Source: Burkholderia oklahomensis C6786
GTDB taxonomy: Bacteria; Pseudomonadota; Gammaproteobacteria; Burkholderiales; Burkholderiaceae
Reading direction: 5' to 3'
DNA: 64,000 nt
Assembly: GCF_000959365.1 (NCBI RefSeq)
Contig: NZ_CP009556.1
Location: 2,790,001-2,854,000, forward strand
The stretch's first letter is position 1; each line of letters opens with the position of its first letter. This document shows positions 1 through 9,447 of this stretch, piece by piece. The translations under genes were made by a program, and so were the position numbers. The notes under the pieces are model-generated. The model ran no database searches and had not been told where the DNA came from. It saw nothing but the letters and a program-made list of their open reading frames with translations.

Positions 1-2
1 GC

Positions 3-656
3 GCCGCACCCGATCTGCTCGGCTACGGCGAACATCGCGCCGCGCCGGCCGATTCGATCACGCTCGGCGCGCAAGTCGAGCACCTGTGCGCGTTCATCGA
101 CACGCATTTCGGCACGACGCCCGTCGACGTCGTCGGACACTCGGTCGGCGGTGCGATCGCGATGCTGCTCGCGCACGCGCATCCGTCACGCGTGCGGCGC
201 ATCGTCAACGTCGAAGGCAATTTCACGCTCGACGATGCGTTCTGGTCAGCGTCGGTCGGGCGGATGAGCGAAGCCGCCGCGCAGGCGATGCTCGACGGCT
301 TTCGCGCCGATCCGCTCGCATGGCTCGGCGGTGCGGTCGACCGGCCTGCGCCGGCGATGCGCGAGACCGCGGTCCGGTGGCTCGACCATCAGCCGGCATC
401 GACGTTGCGGGCGATGGGACGATCGGTCGTCGAGACGACCGGAGACGCCGGCTATCTCGCCACGCTCGCACGGGTTTTCGAACGTCATCCGGTGTATTTG
501 GTCGCGGGCGCGCGCTCCCGCAACGGATGGAACGCGCCGGATTGGGCGATTGCGCAATGCGCGGGCCATCACGTCGTCGACGGGTGCGGGCATCTGATGA
601 TGCTCGAGCAGCCCGACGCGTTCTCGGCGCTGATCGATCGATGTCTCGCGCGCTAA
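3..656 (+). CDS. Alpha/beta hydrolase, 3' part (5' end outside window)
   Basis: The frame is open from the window edge to a TAA at 654-656, giving 217 visible residues. It has the alpha/beta-hydrolase nucleophile elbow GHSVGG with Ser at visible residue 47, and a late GCGHLMMLEQPDAF segment with the expected catalytic His at about residue 197. The order Ser then His close to the C-terminus is the normal triad order. The substrate cannot be read from the sequence; this family includes esterases, lactonases and haloperoxidase-like enzymes. No signal peptide can be judged because the N-terminus is missing. The next gene is convergent, so this is the end of a rightward unit. Confidence 0.85.
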   Translation, partial: AAPDLLGYGEHRAAPADSITLGAQVEHLCAFIDTHFGTTPVDVVGHSVGGAIAMLLAHAHPSRVRRIVNVEGNFTLDDAFWSASVGRMSEAAAQAMLDGFRADPLAWLGGAVDRPAPAMRETAVRWLDHQPASTLRAMGRSVVETTGDAGYLATLARVFERHPVYLVAGARSRNGWNAPDWAIAQCAGHHVVDGCGHLMMLEQPDAFSALIDRCLAR

Positions 657-1079
657 CGGCCTGGCGACTGCGGCACTGCCGTCGCGCTTGCCTCGCAGCG
701 AACACCCGCTCGTCTGCCAGTGCTTCGGGTACACGTCGCACGCGTTCGGTTCGACATACCCTTTCCTTCGGAATCCTGCTGAGTCGCAACGCGCCGCGAC
801 AAGCGGTCGTCTCCCGGGTTCGGCACAACCATTGAACGATGCGCCGCGGATCGGGATCGGCGGCCTCGATCCGTGCCCGTGCTTTTTTGGCCCGGTTCGC
901 CGTTCCTGCTTCGACTGCTTTGGACGAACCGTTCCGGCACCGTCAGCGCGACGTGGGTCGCCGAAAGAAGGCGCGCCGAGCCATCGAGTCGAACCCGCAT
1001 GCTTGTTTCGCGTTGCCCGCAATCATCCGGCGCTCAGGTTCGCGCTCGCGCGCCACGCCGTCCAGCGCCCAAGCGCACG
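657..1079. other. 423-bp gap between convergent genes
   Basis: This stretch lies between the ends of the hydrolase (plus strand) and the transglutaminase-like gene (minus strand). The open frames across it on both strands are Arg/Ala-rich and lack ribosome binding sites, as expected of GC-rich shadow frames. No T-tailed hairpin, repeat or RNA gene was recognised. Confidence 0.5.
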
Positions 1080-2099
1080 TCAAGCCGCCGAGCCGAGCGG
1101 CTCGACCGTCACCCCGACCGTCAGCACCTGATCCGCGCCGCCGCCTCGGATGACGCCGCGCAGCGGCGTCACGTCCGCATAATCGCGGCCGATCGACAGC
1201 ATCACGTAATCGTCGCCGGGCGCGCGATCGTTGGTCGGATCGAGCTGCAGCCAGCCGCCGTCCTCGGGCCAGGCCGGATCGTAAACCTCGACCCACGCAT
1301 GCGACGCGTCCGCGCCGATCAGCCGCGGCTGCCCGGGCGGCGGCTGCGTCAGCAGGTAGCCGCTCACGTAGCGCGCGGCGAGCCCGAGCGAGCGCAGCGC
1401 GCCGATCATCACGTGCGCGAAATCCTGGCACACGCCGCTGCGCAGCGCGAGCGCGTCGAGCGCGGTCGTGCCGACGTCGGTGCTGTTCGGTGTATACGCG
1501 AAATCCGCGTGGATGCGACGCATCAGCTCCCATGCGGCCTGCACGAGCGGGCGGCCCGGCGCGAAGCTCGCCGCCGCATACGCGGCGAGATCCGGATGGC
1601 ACGCGACATGCGGCGACGCGAACACGAATTCGCTTGCCGGATCGAACGGCTGTCCCGCGCGAAACGTCAGACGCTCGCGCACCGCTTCCCACGTGCTCGC
1701 GCAGCCGTCGCGCGGCGCGGCGATCGCAGGCGGCGGGTCGCCTCGCTTGCCGGCCGACAGCGCGGGCGGCGTGATCCGCACGACGCTGCGGCTGCGCACG
1801 AAGAGCGCCTCGTGCGGCTGGTTGAGCGCGAACGACGTGCGCTGGTTGCCGAACGAATCGGTATCGACGACGAGCCCTTCGGCGCGCGGATCGATCTCGA
1901 GCGAGAACTCGAGCACGCGCTGCCGCGGCGTCTCGAGCGGCCGCAGGCGCGCCTGATGCTGCGCGGACTCGACGCGCGCCGCGTAGCAATAGCGCGTGTC
2001 GTGCGTGACGCGCAGCAGCCCGCCGCCTGCCGGCTCCGTGCGGGCGGCGGCCTTGCGCGTGCGGGCGCGCGGCTTCGCGTTCGCCGGCGATTGCGTCAT
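1080..2099 (-). CDS. Transglutaminase-like cysteine protein (module B)
   Basis: 339 residues. The N-terminal half is the beta-rich domain typical of bacterial transglutaminase-like proteins (VTHDTRYCYAARV, then LEIDPRAEG). The catalytic core has SGVCQDFAH with Cys at residue 224, followed by RYVSGYLL and then ADASHAWVEVYDPA, which supplies the His and Asp of the triad, so all three catalytic residues are present. The family is papain-like and is thought to cleave or form amide bonds; no bacterial substrate is evident here. The ATG overlaps the stop of the upstream ATP-grasp/alpha-E fusion as ATGA, so the two are translationally coupled. A second in-frame ATG lies 6 bases upstream. It is the last gene of the leftward cluster. 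Confidence 0.85.
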   Translation of the reverse strand: MTQSPANAKPRARTRKAAARTEPAGGGLLRVTHDTRYCYAARVESAQHQARLRPLETPRQRVLEFSLEIDPRAEGLVVDTDSFGNQRTSFALNQPHEALFVRSRSVVRITPPALSAGKRGDPPPAIAAPRDGCASTWEAVRERLTFRAGQPFDPASEFVFASPHVACHPDLAAYAAASFAPGRPLVQAAWELMRRIHADFAYTPNSTDVGTTALDALALRSGVCQDFAHVMIGALRSLGLAARYVSGYLLTQPPPGQPRLIGADASHAWVEVYDPAWPEDGGWLQLDPTNDRAPGDDYVMLSIGRDYADVTPLRGVIRGGGADQVLTVGVTVEPLGSAA

Positions 2100-4744
2100 C
2101 CCCATAGCGACCTGCCCGCGTCGCGCACGTGGCTGAAGTAACGCTCGCCGATCCGGTTCGACAAGTCCCACGTCGCCTTGCTGCACGCCTGCAGGCGCGC
2201 GAGCAGCGCCGCGTGGCAGCCGTCGCCGTCCGTCTCGCAGAGCACATGCAGCGACCAGCCCGCGATATCCGGCATCCCGTCGGCGAGTTCCGACAACGCG
2301 TAGCCTTCGCTGCGCTCGACCTTCGACAGCCGACCGCGCAGCGCCTGCGCGACCCATGCAAGCGAGCGCGGATTGTCGGTGTCGAGCACGACGAGCGACA
2401 GCAGCGGCGCCACGTCGAAGCAGCGCTGGAAGCGCGAGCGGAACGTGATCGCGCTGTCGAACAGCTCGAGCACGAGCTCGAAGCCCTCCTGCTTGTGAAT
2501 CGCACCGTCCTCGAACGCGCGGCTCAGCACACCGCACAGGAATTCGAGGCGATCCATCTGGCGGCCGATCGACAGCAGGCGCCAGCCGTCGTCGCGCGTC
2601 ATGTTGTCGGTCTGCGCGCCCGTGATCGCCGACAGCAGCAGATTCAGGCGCTCGAGCCGCTGCAGCGCGTCGTTGCCGAGCTGCTCCTCCGGCTCCGCGT
2701 CGTCGCCGCATTCGTCGAACAGTTGCGTTGCGTCGTCGATCAGCCGCCATTGCTCGCGCGACAGCCGCTCGCGGATCGCCGCCGCCGCGCCGCGCATGCC
2801 GAACAGGCACGACGCGATCCCCGTCGAGCGATCCGCGCGATGCGTGAGCGCGAGCGTCAGCGCTTGCTGGAACGCGCGCGGCGTCTCGACGGCCGACGGC
2901 GCGTCGGCGGGCAGCAAGCCGTTGTCGCGACACAATGCGTCGAGCAAATGCAGATGAACGGGCGTCTCGACGTCCTCCTCGCCGCGCAGCCGTTCGAGCG
3001 CGCTGCGCGCGAGCCGCGTCAGGTTCGTCGCACGCTCGGTGTATCGGCCGAGCCAGAACAGATTCTCGGCCGCGCGGCTCGCGATTGCTCGCGACCGCTC
3101 CTGCAGATCGTCCGGGCCGAGGTGCGTCTGCAGCAGCGTCGTCGGATCGACCGCGCCTTCCGTCATCACCCACGTGTCGACGCTGCTGCCGCCGCGCGGC
3201 ATCGGCGCGTTGAACAGCTCGTCGCGCGTGCCGACGCGCGCGAGCCCGCCGGGCAATACGCGCCACGAGCCCGCGCCGTCCGCGAGCGCGAACACGCGCA
3301 GCAGCAGCGGCCGCGGCACGATCCGCGCGCCGCCGTCTCCGGCGCTCGCGCCGCCCGCCCACGTCGGCGCCTGCGACAGCGGCAAGTCCGCCTGAATCGT
3401 GTAGTGCGCGGGATGCGCGGCGATCCGCGCGCGCCATTCGGCGAGCTGCGGCGGCGCGAGCCGCGCGCCGATCACCGGCTCGAAGGCGCCGCCCGCCTGA
3501 ATGCTCGCCGGGAACGTCGGCTTCACGATGCCGCGCGCGAGGAGCGGCAGCGCTTCGTCGCACGCCGCTTGCTCGCCGCACCACCACGACGGCACCGCGG
3601 GAAGCGACAAGGTCTCGCCGAGCAGGCTCTCCGCCAGGCGCGGCAGGAAACCGAGAATGCCGGGCGATTCGAGAAAGGCGGAGCCCGGCAGGTTCGCGAG
3701 CAGCACGTTGCCCGCGCGCACCGCCTGCATCAGCCCCGGCACGCCGAGCAGCGAATCCGGGCGCAGCTCGAGCGGATCGAGCCATTCGTCGTCGACGCGC
3801 CGCAGGATGCCGTGCACGGGCTCGAGCCCGCGCAGCGTCTTCAGATAGACGCGTTGATCGCGCGCCGTCAGGTCGCCGCCTTCGACGAGCGTGAGACCCA
3901 GATAGCGCGCGAGATACGCATGCTCGAAATAGGTCGCCGCATGCGGGCCGGGCGTCAGCAGCACGATTCGCGAGTTCTTGCGCACGGGGCTCAGCGCCTG
4001 CATGCTCTGCAACAGCGCGCGATAGCTCGCGGCGAGCCGCTGCACCTGCAGGCTGCGGAACGCACGCGGAAAGAGCCGCGATACGATCAGCCGATTCTCC
4101 AGAAGATAGCCGAGCCCGGATGGACCCTGCGTATGCTGCGCCATCATCCGCCACGCGCCGTCCGGCCCGCGCGCGAGATCGAACGCGACGACGTGCAGCC
4201 ACGTGCCGCCCGGCGCGCGCGCGCCGCACATCGGCCGCAGATAGCCGGGATGCCCGGTCACGAGCGCGGGCGGCAGAAGCCCGCGGCGCAGGATCGTCTG
4301 TTCTCCGTAGAGATCGGCGAGAACTGCGTTGAGGAGGCGCACGCGCTGCAGCACGCCGCGCTCGATCGTTGCCCAGTCGTCGGGGGCGACGATCAGCGGC
4401 AGCAGGTCGAGCGACCACGGACGCACCGCGCCGCCGCTCGCGGCGCGCTCGTGCGGGTGATAGGCGAGCCCGTTCTCGCGCATGCGGCGCCGCAGCGCGT
4501 CGGCGCGGCGGTCGAGATCGGCGATGCCGATACTGCCGAGCTGCGTGAAGAACGCGCGCCACGCGGGCGCGAGCGACGCGCTGGAAAACGCGGCCGCGCC
4601 GCCGCGCAACTCATCGTAGCGGCCCGTGACCGCGGGCGCGGCGAGCGCCGCGCCGAGCTCGGCCGCGGCTTGCTGCGACCCCGTGTCGAATAGCGTCTGC
4701 ATCGCGTCGGCGGCCAGATCGTCGTCGGAGGAAAGTGAAAGCAC
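2096..4744 (-). CDS. Circularly permuted ATP-grasp + alpha-E domain fusion protein
   Basis: 882 residues if the GTG at 4744 is used (GAAG about 10 bases upstream); the next ATG, 14 codons in, has no ribosome binding site. Residues about 90-500 match the circularly permuted ATP-grasp family (HPGYLRPMCG, PSGLGYLLENR, LTPGPHAATYFEHAYLAR, LEGD-like VEGGDLTARDQRVY, then GGSSVDTWVMTEG). From about residue 560 it continues as an alpha-E helical domain (RAAENLFWLGRYTERATNLTR). It is thus a fusion of two proteins that are separate genes in module A (10454-11869 and 9448-10389). The segment equivalent to EDNARTPSG in the free-standing copy reads AQHTQGPSG, so metal or ATP binding may differ. By family it is predicted to form peptide bonds; product unknown. 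Confidence 0.85.
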   Translation of the reverse strand: MLSLSSDDDLAADAMQTLFDTGSQQAAAELGAALAAPAVTGRYDELRGGAAAFSSASLAPAWRAFFTQLGSIGIADLDRRADALRRRMRENGLAYHPHERAASGGAVRPWSLDLLPLIVAPDDWATIERGVLQRVRLLNAVLADLYGEQTILRRGLLPPALVTGHPGYLRPMCGARAPGGTWLHVVAFDLARGPDGAWRMMAQHTQGPSGLGYLLENRLIVSRLFPRAFRSLQVQRLAASYRALLQSMQALSPVRKNSRIVLLTPGPHAATYFEHAYLARYLGLTLVEGGDLTARDQRVYLKTLRGLEPVHGILRRVDDEWLDPLELRPDSLLGVPGLMQAVRAGNVLLANLPGSAFLESPGILGFLPRLAESLLGETLSLPAVPSWWCGEQAACDEALPLLARGIVKPTFPASIQAGGAFEPVIGARLAPPQLAEWRARIAAHPAHYTIQADLPLSQAPTWAGGASAGDGGARIVPRPLLLRVFALADGAGSWRVLPGGLARVGTRDELFNAPMPRGGSSVDTWVMTEGAVDPTTLLQTHLGPDDLQERSRAIASRAAENLFWLGRYTERATNLTRLARSALERLRGEEDVETPVHLHLLDALCRDNGLLPADAPSAVETPRAFQQALTLALTHRADRSTGIASCLFGMRGAAAAIRERLSREQWRLIDDATQLFDECGDDAEPEEQLGNDALQRLERLNLLLSAITGAQTDNMTRDDGWRLLSIGRQMDRLEFLCGVLSRAFEDGAIHKQEGFELVLELFDSAITFRSRFQRCFDVAPLLSLVVLDTDNPRSLAWVAQALRGRLSKVERSEGYALSELADGMPDIAGWSLHVLCETDGDGCHAALLARLQACSKATWDLSNRIGERYFSHVRDAGRSLWG

Positions 4745-4950
4745 GATTCAATTCTTCAAAGGCGAGCGGCCCGCGCCGCCGTCGCGAAGCGAATGCCGCC
4801 CGCGCGCGGCGCGCGCCGCTCATCGATGTCGAATCCTAACATTCCCGACCGGCGCGGCACGTCTGTCGCGCGGCGCCTGCACGCCGCACGTTTCGTCCCC
4901 GCCGCCGCTGTCGCGGTGCGCACCCCCCCCTTCCCCGCCCGCCGCATTCC

Positions 4951-7900
4951 TCAGCCACGCCGCAAGTCCAGCGTGAACGGAAACTCGCGGCTCGGCGCGG
5001 CCGGCTCGACCGTCATCGTGCCCGGCGTATGCCCCATCGACACGAAGCGCGCGAGCCGCCGGCTCTCGGCTTCGTAAGCGTTCACCGGGAACGTGTCGTA
5101 GTTGCGGCCGCCCGGATGCGCGACGTGATATCGGCAGCCGCCGAGCGAGCGCCGCATCCACGTATCGACAATGTCGAACGTGAGCGGCGCATGCACACCG
5201 ATCGTCGGATGCAGCGCCGACGGCGGCGCCCAAGCCTTGTAGCGCACGCCCGCGACGTATTCGCCGGCGGTGCCGGTCGGCTGCAGCGGCAGCGCGCGGC
5301 CGTTGACGGTCACGACATAGCGGCTGTCGTTCAGCCCGCTCACATGGATTTCGAGCCGCTCGAGCGACGAATCGACGTAGCGCACGGTGCCGCCGCTCGC
5401 CCCCTCCTCGCCCATCACGTGCCACGGCTCGAGCGCGCCGCGCAGCGCAAGCGCGACGCCGCGCACCGCGACCTGGCCGAACAACGGAAAACGGAACTCG
5501 AAGTGCGGCGCGAACCATGCCGGATCGAACGCGAAGCCCGCTTCGCGCATCTCGGTCAGCACGTCGTCGAAGTCCATCTTCACGAACGTCGGCAACAGGA
5601 AGCGATCGTGCAGCGCGGTACCCCAGCGCGCGAGCGGCGTCGTGTACGGCGCGCGCCAGAAGCGCGCGATCATCGCACGCAGCAGCAACTGCTGGACGAC
5701 GCTCATCCGCGCGTGCGGCGGCATCTCGAACGCGCGCAGTTCGAGAAGACCCAGGCGGCCCGTCGCCGAATCCGGCGAATAGAGCTTGTCAATGCAGAAT
5801 TCGCTGCGGTGCGTGTTGCCCGACACGTCGATCAGCAGGTTGCGCAGCACGCGATCGACGAGCCACGGCGGCATGTCTTCGCCGTAGCGCAGCTTGTTGC
5901 GGCGAATCTCGGCGAACGCGATGTCGAGTTCGTACACCTGATCGTTGCGCGCCTCGTCGACGCGCGGCGCCTGGCTCGTCGGCCCGATGAAGAGCCCCGA
6001 GAACAGATAGGATAGCGACGGATGGTTGTGCCAGTATGCGATCAGGCTCGCGAGCAGATCGGGACGGCGCAGGAACGGGCTGTCCGCGGGCGTCGCGCCG
6101 CCGAGCACGAAGTGATTGCCGCCGCCCGTGCCGACATGCCGGCCGTCGACCATGAATTTCTCGCTCGACAGCCGTGATCGATAGGCCGCGTCATACAGGA
6201 ATTCGGTGTGCTGGACGAGCTCGTCGAAGTCGTGCGCCGGATGGATGTTCACTTCGATCACGCCGGGATCGGGCGTCACCTGCAGCATCTTCAGGCGCGC
6301 GTCGCGCGGCGGCGGATAGCCTTCGAGCACGAGCTTCACGTCGAGCGACTCGGCCGTCAGCTCGATCGCGGTCAGCAAATCGAGATAGTCGTCGAGCGCG
6401 GCGACCGGCGGCATGAACACGTAAAGCACGCCGTTGCGCACCTCGACGCACAACGCGGTGCGCGTGATCCACCCGGCGGATTCGAAGCGCTGCGGGTAGC
6501 GCGCGGGATCGTCGCCGGCGCTCGCCGACGCCGCGCTCCCGCCTTCGCCGGCGCGCGCCTGCATCACGGTCCGCGCGGACTCGGCGAAGTCGCGCGCGGC
6601 GGCGGCCGGATTCCGCGGCGCGTCGTACCCGCCATCCGCATAGCGCGCGCGCAGCGCGTGCGCATCGGGCAGCATGTCCTGCGGCGCAAACGGATCGCGC
6701 TCGACGAGATACGGAAAATCGCCGCTGCTCACCCACGGCAGCGAATCGAGCGGCAGACGATAGCCCATCGCCGAATCGCCGGGCACGAGATACATGCGCT
6801 CGTCACGGAAGAACCACGGCCCCGTCTCCCATCGCGGCCCCGCCAGCGCCGGGTTCGGCGCGAGCGGCTTGAGCGGCAGCACGTAGCCGATCACGCTGTC
6901 GAGCTGCTGCGAGAACACCTTGCGCAGCCGCGCGCGCTCGAGCTCGTCGTCGAGCCGCGCGTCGAACGGATCGACGTTCACAGGCAGCCGCCGCTCGCGC
7001 CACAAGTAATACCAAACGTCTTCGTAGCCGGGCGTCAGATACTCGCTCGTGATGCCCAGACGCGCCGCGAGCGCGCGGATGAAACGCTCGGCGTCCGCGG
7101 TCGCGCAAGTCGACGGCTCGCGCTCGTCGGCGAAGCGTGCGGGATCGCGCCAGACCGGCTCGCCGTCCGCACGCCAGAACACGGACAGCGCCCAGCGCGG
7201 CAGCTGCTCGCCCGGATACCACTTGCCCTGCCCGAAGTGGAGAAAGCCGCCGTCGCCGTACTCGGCGCGCAGCTTCTGCACGAGCGACGTCGCATAGCCG
7301 CGCTTCGTCGGCCCCAACGCATCGGTGTTCCATTCAGCGCCGTCGCGATCGTCGATCGACACGAACGTCGGCTCGCCGCCCTGCGTCAGGCGCACGTCGC
7401 CCGCATTCAAATCGGCATCGACCTGCGCGCCGAGCCGCAACACGCGATGCCACTGCTCGTCGCTGTAAGGCTTCGTCACGCGCGGCGATTCGTAGATCCG
7501 CGTCACGCGCATCTCGTGCTCGAACTCGACCTCGCATTCGTCGACGAGCCCTTCGACAGGCGCGGCGCTCGTCGGCTGCGGCGTCGCGGCGAGCGGAATG
7601 TGCCCTTCGCCCGCGAGCAGCCCCGACGTCGGATCGAAGCCGATCCAGCCCGCGCCCGGCAGATAAACCTCGCACCACGCGTGCAGATCGGTGAAATCGA
7701 CTTCGGTGCCGCTCGGGCCGTCGAGCGCCTTCACGTCGGGCGTGAGCTGGATCAGATAGCCGGACACGAAGCGCGCGGCGAGGCCGAGATGTCGACACAG
7801 CTGCACGAGCAGCCAGCCGCTGTCGCGACACGAACCCGACGCGAGCGAGAGCGTCTCCACAGGCGTCTGCACGCCCGGCTCGAGCCGCACGACATAGCGG

Positions 7901-8376
7901 ATGTCGCGCTGCAACCGCTGGTTCAGCGCGACGAGGAAGTTCATCGTGCGCGTCGGCGCGCGGTCGATCGATTCGACATACGAACGAAACGCGTCGGAGG
8001 CGCTCGCATCGGGATCGCACACGAGATACGGCGCGAGCTCGCGGCGCAGCGCGTCGCCGTAATCGAACGGAAAGATTTCCGCGTGCTCTTCGAGGAAGAA
8101 GTCGAACGGGTTGTAGACCGACATCTCCGCGACGAGATCGATCGCGATCTCGAACGTGCGCGTCGGCTCGAGAAACACGAGCCGCGCCATGTAGTTCGCG
8201 AACGGATCCTGCTGCCAGTTGACGAAGTGCTGCTCGGGCTCGATCTTCATCGAATACGACAGGATCGGCGTCCGGCAATGCGGCGCGGGCCGCAGACGCA
8301 CGATCTGCGGGCCGAGATGGACGAGCCGGTCGTAGCGATAGCGGGTGACGTGGTGAAGCGCGACGTGAATGGACAT
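4951..8376 (-). CDS. Large transglutaminase-like protein, DUF2126 type
   Basis: 1141 residues. The start MSIHVALHHVTRYRYD is chosen because the family begins there; an in-frame extension upstream has no support. The N-terminal 300 residues are a transglutaminase-like domain with GSCRDSGWLLVQ (Cys183), FVSGYLIQL and DLHAWCEVYLPGAGWIGFDPTSG, which supplies the His and Asp. The long remainder is the DUF2126 region with conserved stretches such as QGGEPTFVSIDDRDGAEWN, GQGKWYPGEQLPRWAL and FVLGGATPADSPFLRRPDLL. Its role is unknown; it regularly accompanies circularly permuted ATP-grasp and alpha-E genes. No signal peptide or membrane segment is seen, so it is probably cytoplasmic. It lies between module A (115 bp upstream) and module B (206 bp downstream), all on one strand. 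Confidence 0.85.
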   Translation of the reverse strand: MSIHVALHHVTRYRYDRLVHLGPQIVRLRPAPHCRTPILSYSMKIEPEQHFVNWQQDPFANYMARLVFLEPTRTFEIAIDLVAEMSVYNPFDFFLEEHAEIFPFDYGDALRRELAPYLVCDPDASASDAFRSYVESIDRAPTRTMNFLVALNQRLQRDIRYVVRLEPGVQTPVETLSLASGSCRDSGWLLVQLCRHLGLAARFVSGYLIQLTPDVKALDGPSGTEVDFTDLHAWCEVYLPGAGWIGFDPTSGLLAGEGHIPLAATPQPTSAAPVEGLVDECEVEFEHEMRVTRIYESPRVTKPYSDEQWHRVLRLGAQVDADLNAGDVRLTQGGEPTFVSIDDRDGAEWNTDALGPTKRGYATSLVQKLRAEYGDGGFLHFGQGKWYPGEQLPRWALSVFWRADGEPVWRDPARFADEREPSTCATADAERFIRALAARLGITSEYLTPGYEDVWYYLWRERRLPVNVDPFDARLDDELERARLRKVFSQQLDSVIGYVLPLKPLAPNPALAGPRWETGPWFFRDERMYLVPGDSAMGYRLPLDSLPWVSSGDFPYLVERDPFAPQDMLPDAHALRARYADGGYDAPRNPAAAARDFAESARTVMQARAGEGGSAASASAGDDPARYPQRFESAGWITRTALCVEVRNGVLYVFMPPVAALDDYLDLLTAIELTAESLDVKLVLEGYPPPRDARLKMLQVTPDPGVIEVNIHPAHDFDELVQHTEFLYDAAYRSRLSSEKFMVDGRHVGTGGGNHFVLGGATPADSPFLRRPDLLASLIAYWHNHPSLSYLFSGLFIGPTSQAPRVDEARNDQVYELDIAFAEIRRNKLRYGEDMPPWLVDRVLRNLLIDVSGNTHRSEFCIDKLYSPDSATGRLGLLELRAFEMPPHARMSVVQQLLLRAMIARFWRAPYTTPLARWGTALHDRFLLPTFVKMDFDDVLTEMREAGFAFDPAWFAPHFEFRFPLFGQVAVRGVALALRGALEPWHVMGEEGASGGTVRYVDSSLERLEIHVSGLNDSRYVVTVNGRALPLQPTGTAGEYVAGVRYKAWAPPSALHPTIGVHAPLTFDIVDTWMRRSLGGCRYHVAHPGGRNYDTFPVNAYEAESRRLARFVSMGHTPGTMTVEPAAPSREFPFTLDLRRG

Positions 8377-8491
8377 GGCGTGGCCGTTCGATGCGGTTGC
8401 AGGGACGATCAGGATGCGGCGTTGCAGCGGCGCGACGACGAGGCGCAACCGCGCCGCCGCCCACTGCGCCGCTGCGCGGCGCTCGCGCGCG

Positions 8492-9439
8492 TCAGACGAG
8501 CTCCGGCGACTGGATCACGCTGATCTCGACGCCGAGCGGCTTCGCCCCCGGACCGTAGACCGGCATCGTGTCGCGATAGTCGAGGCCCGCCGCGATGCGC
8601 ACGTAGCGCTCGTCCGGGCAGCGGTTCATGAACGGATCGAAGCCGACCCAGCCGAGGCCTTCGATGTATGCCTCGGCCCACGCGTGGCCCGATTGCGGCT
8701 GCGTCGCGACCGCCGCGTCCTGCATCGCGGCGATCGGCTGCCCCGCCGCGTCGTCCGGCGTTTCGCGCGCGCCGTCCGAGTCGCGGCGCATCTGCATCGC
8801 CTGCTGTGCGACGCCGCTCGCCTGATGCAGCGCTTCCGCGATCCGTTGCATCGAGCTGTCCGTCAACAGATAGCCGGACACGTAGCGCGCCGGAATCCTC
8901 AGCGCGCGCGCCGCGGCGACGAACACGTGCGCATGGTCGCGGCTCGTGCCAACGCCGCTTTGCAGCGCGGTCTCCGCGTCGCGCGGCGCCGGCTGCGCGC
9001 CCGGCTCGTAGGCGATCCGGCTGTGCACCTCGGTCATCAGCCAGTGCAGCGCGTCGAGGCTCTTGTTCTCGATCGGCAGTGCGTCGGCGAGCGCGCGGAC
9101 CGCGTCGCCCGCCCGGGTCAGGTCGGTCTCGCGCTCGAATATCCACGGCGGCGCATAGCCTTCGACGTTGCCGAGGATTCCCGCGCGGTCCTGCGTCTCG
9201 ACGACGCCCGCCGCGACGATCGTAATTTCCGGCTTGTCGCGCTCGTGCCGCACGAGGTCGACGCGATTGCCGAGACCGTCTGCATAACCGAGCGTCGGCT
9301 CGACGCCGTCGATCGTCACTTGCCAGGCCCGCACGGTCTGGCACGGGCCGCTTTGCGGGCGCAGCCGCAGGCGCTGCAACACGTAGGCGGCGTGTTCGTC
9401 GAACTGGAAGCGCGAGATGTGGCGGATGGCGAGGCGCAT
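8492..9439 (-). CDS. Transglutaminase-like protein with Ser in place of catalytic Cys (module A)
   Basis: 315 residues. The family N-terminal domain (MRLAIRHISRFQFDEHAAYV) is followed by the core GVGTSRDHAHVFVAAARAL, RYVSGYLLT, and SGHAWAEAYIEGLGWVGFDP. The position that is Cys in the two neighbouring homologues (VCQD, SCRD) is Ser166 here (codon AGC, one base from TGC); the downstream His and Asp are kept. An insert rich in Gln, Met and Ala separates RYVSGYL from the His motif. It may be inactive and bind peptides, or use Ser as nucleophile. It starts 9 bases after the alpha-E stop, so it belongs to the ATP-grasp to alpha-E to transglutaminase operon. Confidence 0.85.
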   Translation of the reverse strand: MRLAIRHISRFQFDEHAAYVLQRLRLRPQSGPCQTVRAWQVTIDGVEPTLGYADGLGNRVDLVRHERDKPEITIVAAGVVETQDRAGILGNVEGYAPPWIFERETDLTRAGDAVRALADALPIENKSLDALHWLMTEVHSRIAYEPGAQPAPRDAETALQSGVGTSRDHAHVFVAAARALRIPARYVSGYLLTDSSMQRIAEALHQASGVAQQAMQMRRDSDGARETPDDAAGQPIAAMQDAAVATQPQSGHAWAEAYIEGLGWVGFDPFMNRCPDERYVRIAAGLDYRDTMPVYGPGAKPLGVEISVIQSPELV

Positions 9440-9447
9440 AGCTGATC

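Noticed and set aside
688..1131. 147-codon plus-strand frame after the hydrolase
   Set aside because: Cys/Arg/Pro-rich with no ribosome binding site, and it overlaps the end of the supported transglutaminase-like gene in antisense.
873..8523. Long Arg/Ala-rich frames antisense to the ATP-grasp and transglutaminase-like genes, up to about 850 codons
   Set aside because: They mirror the third-position GC bias of the real genes and contain no domain motifs.
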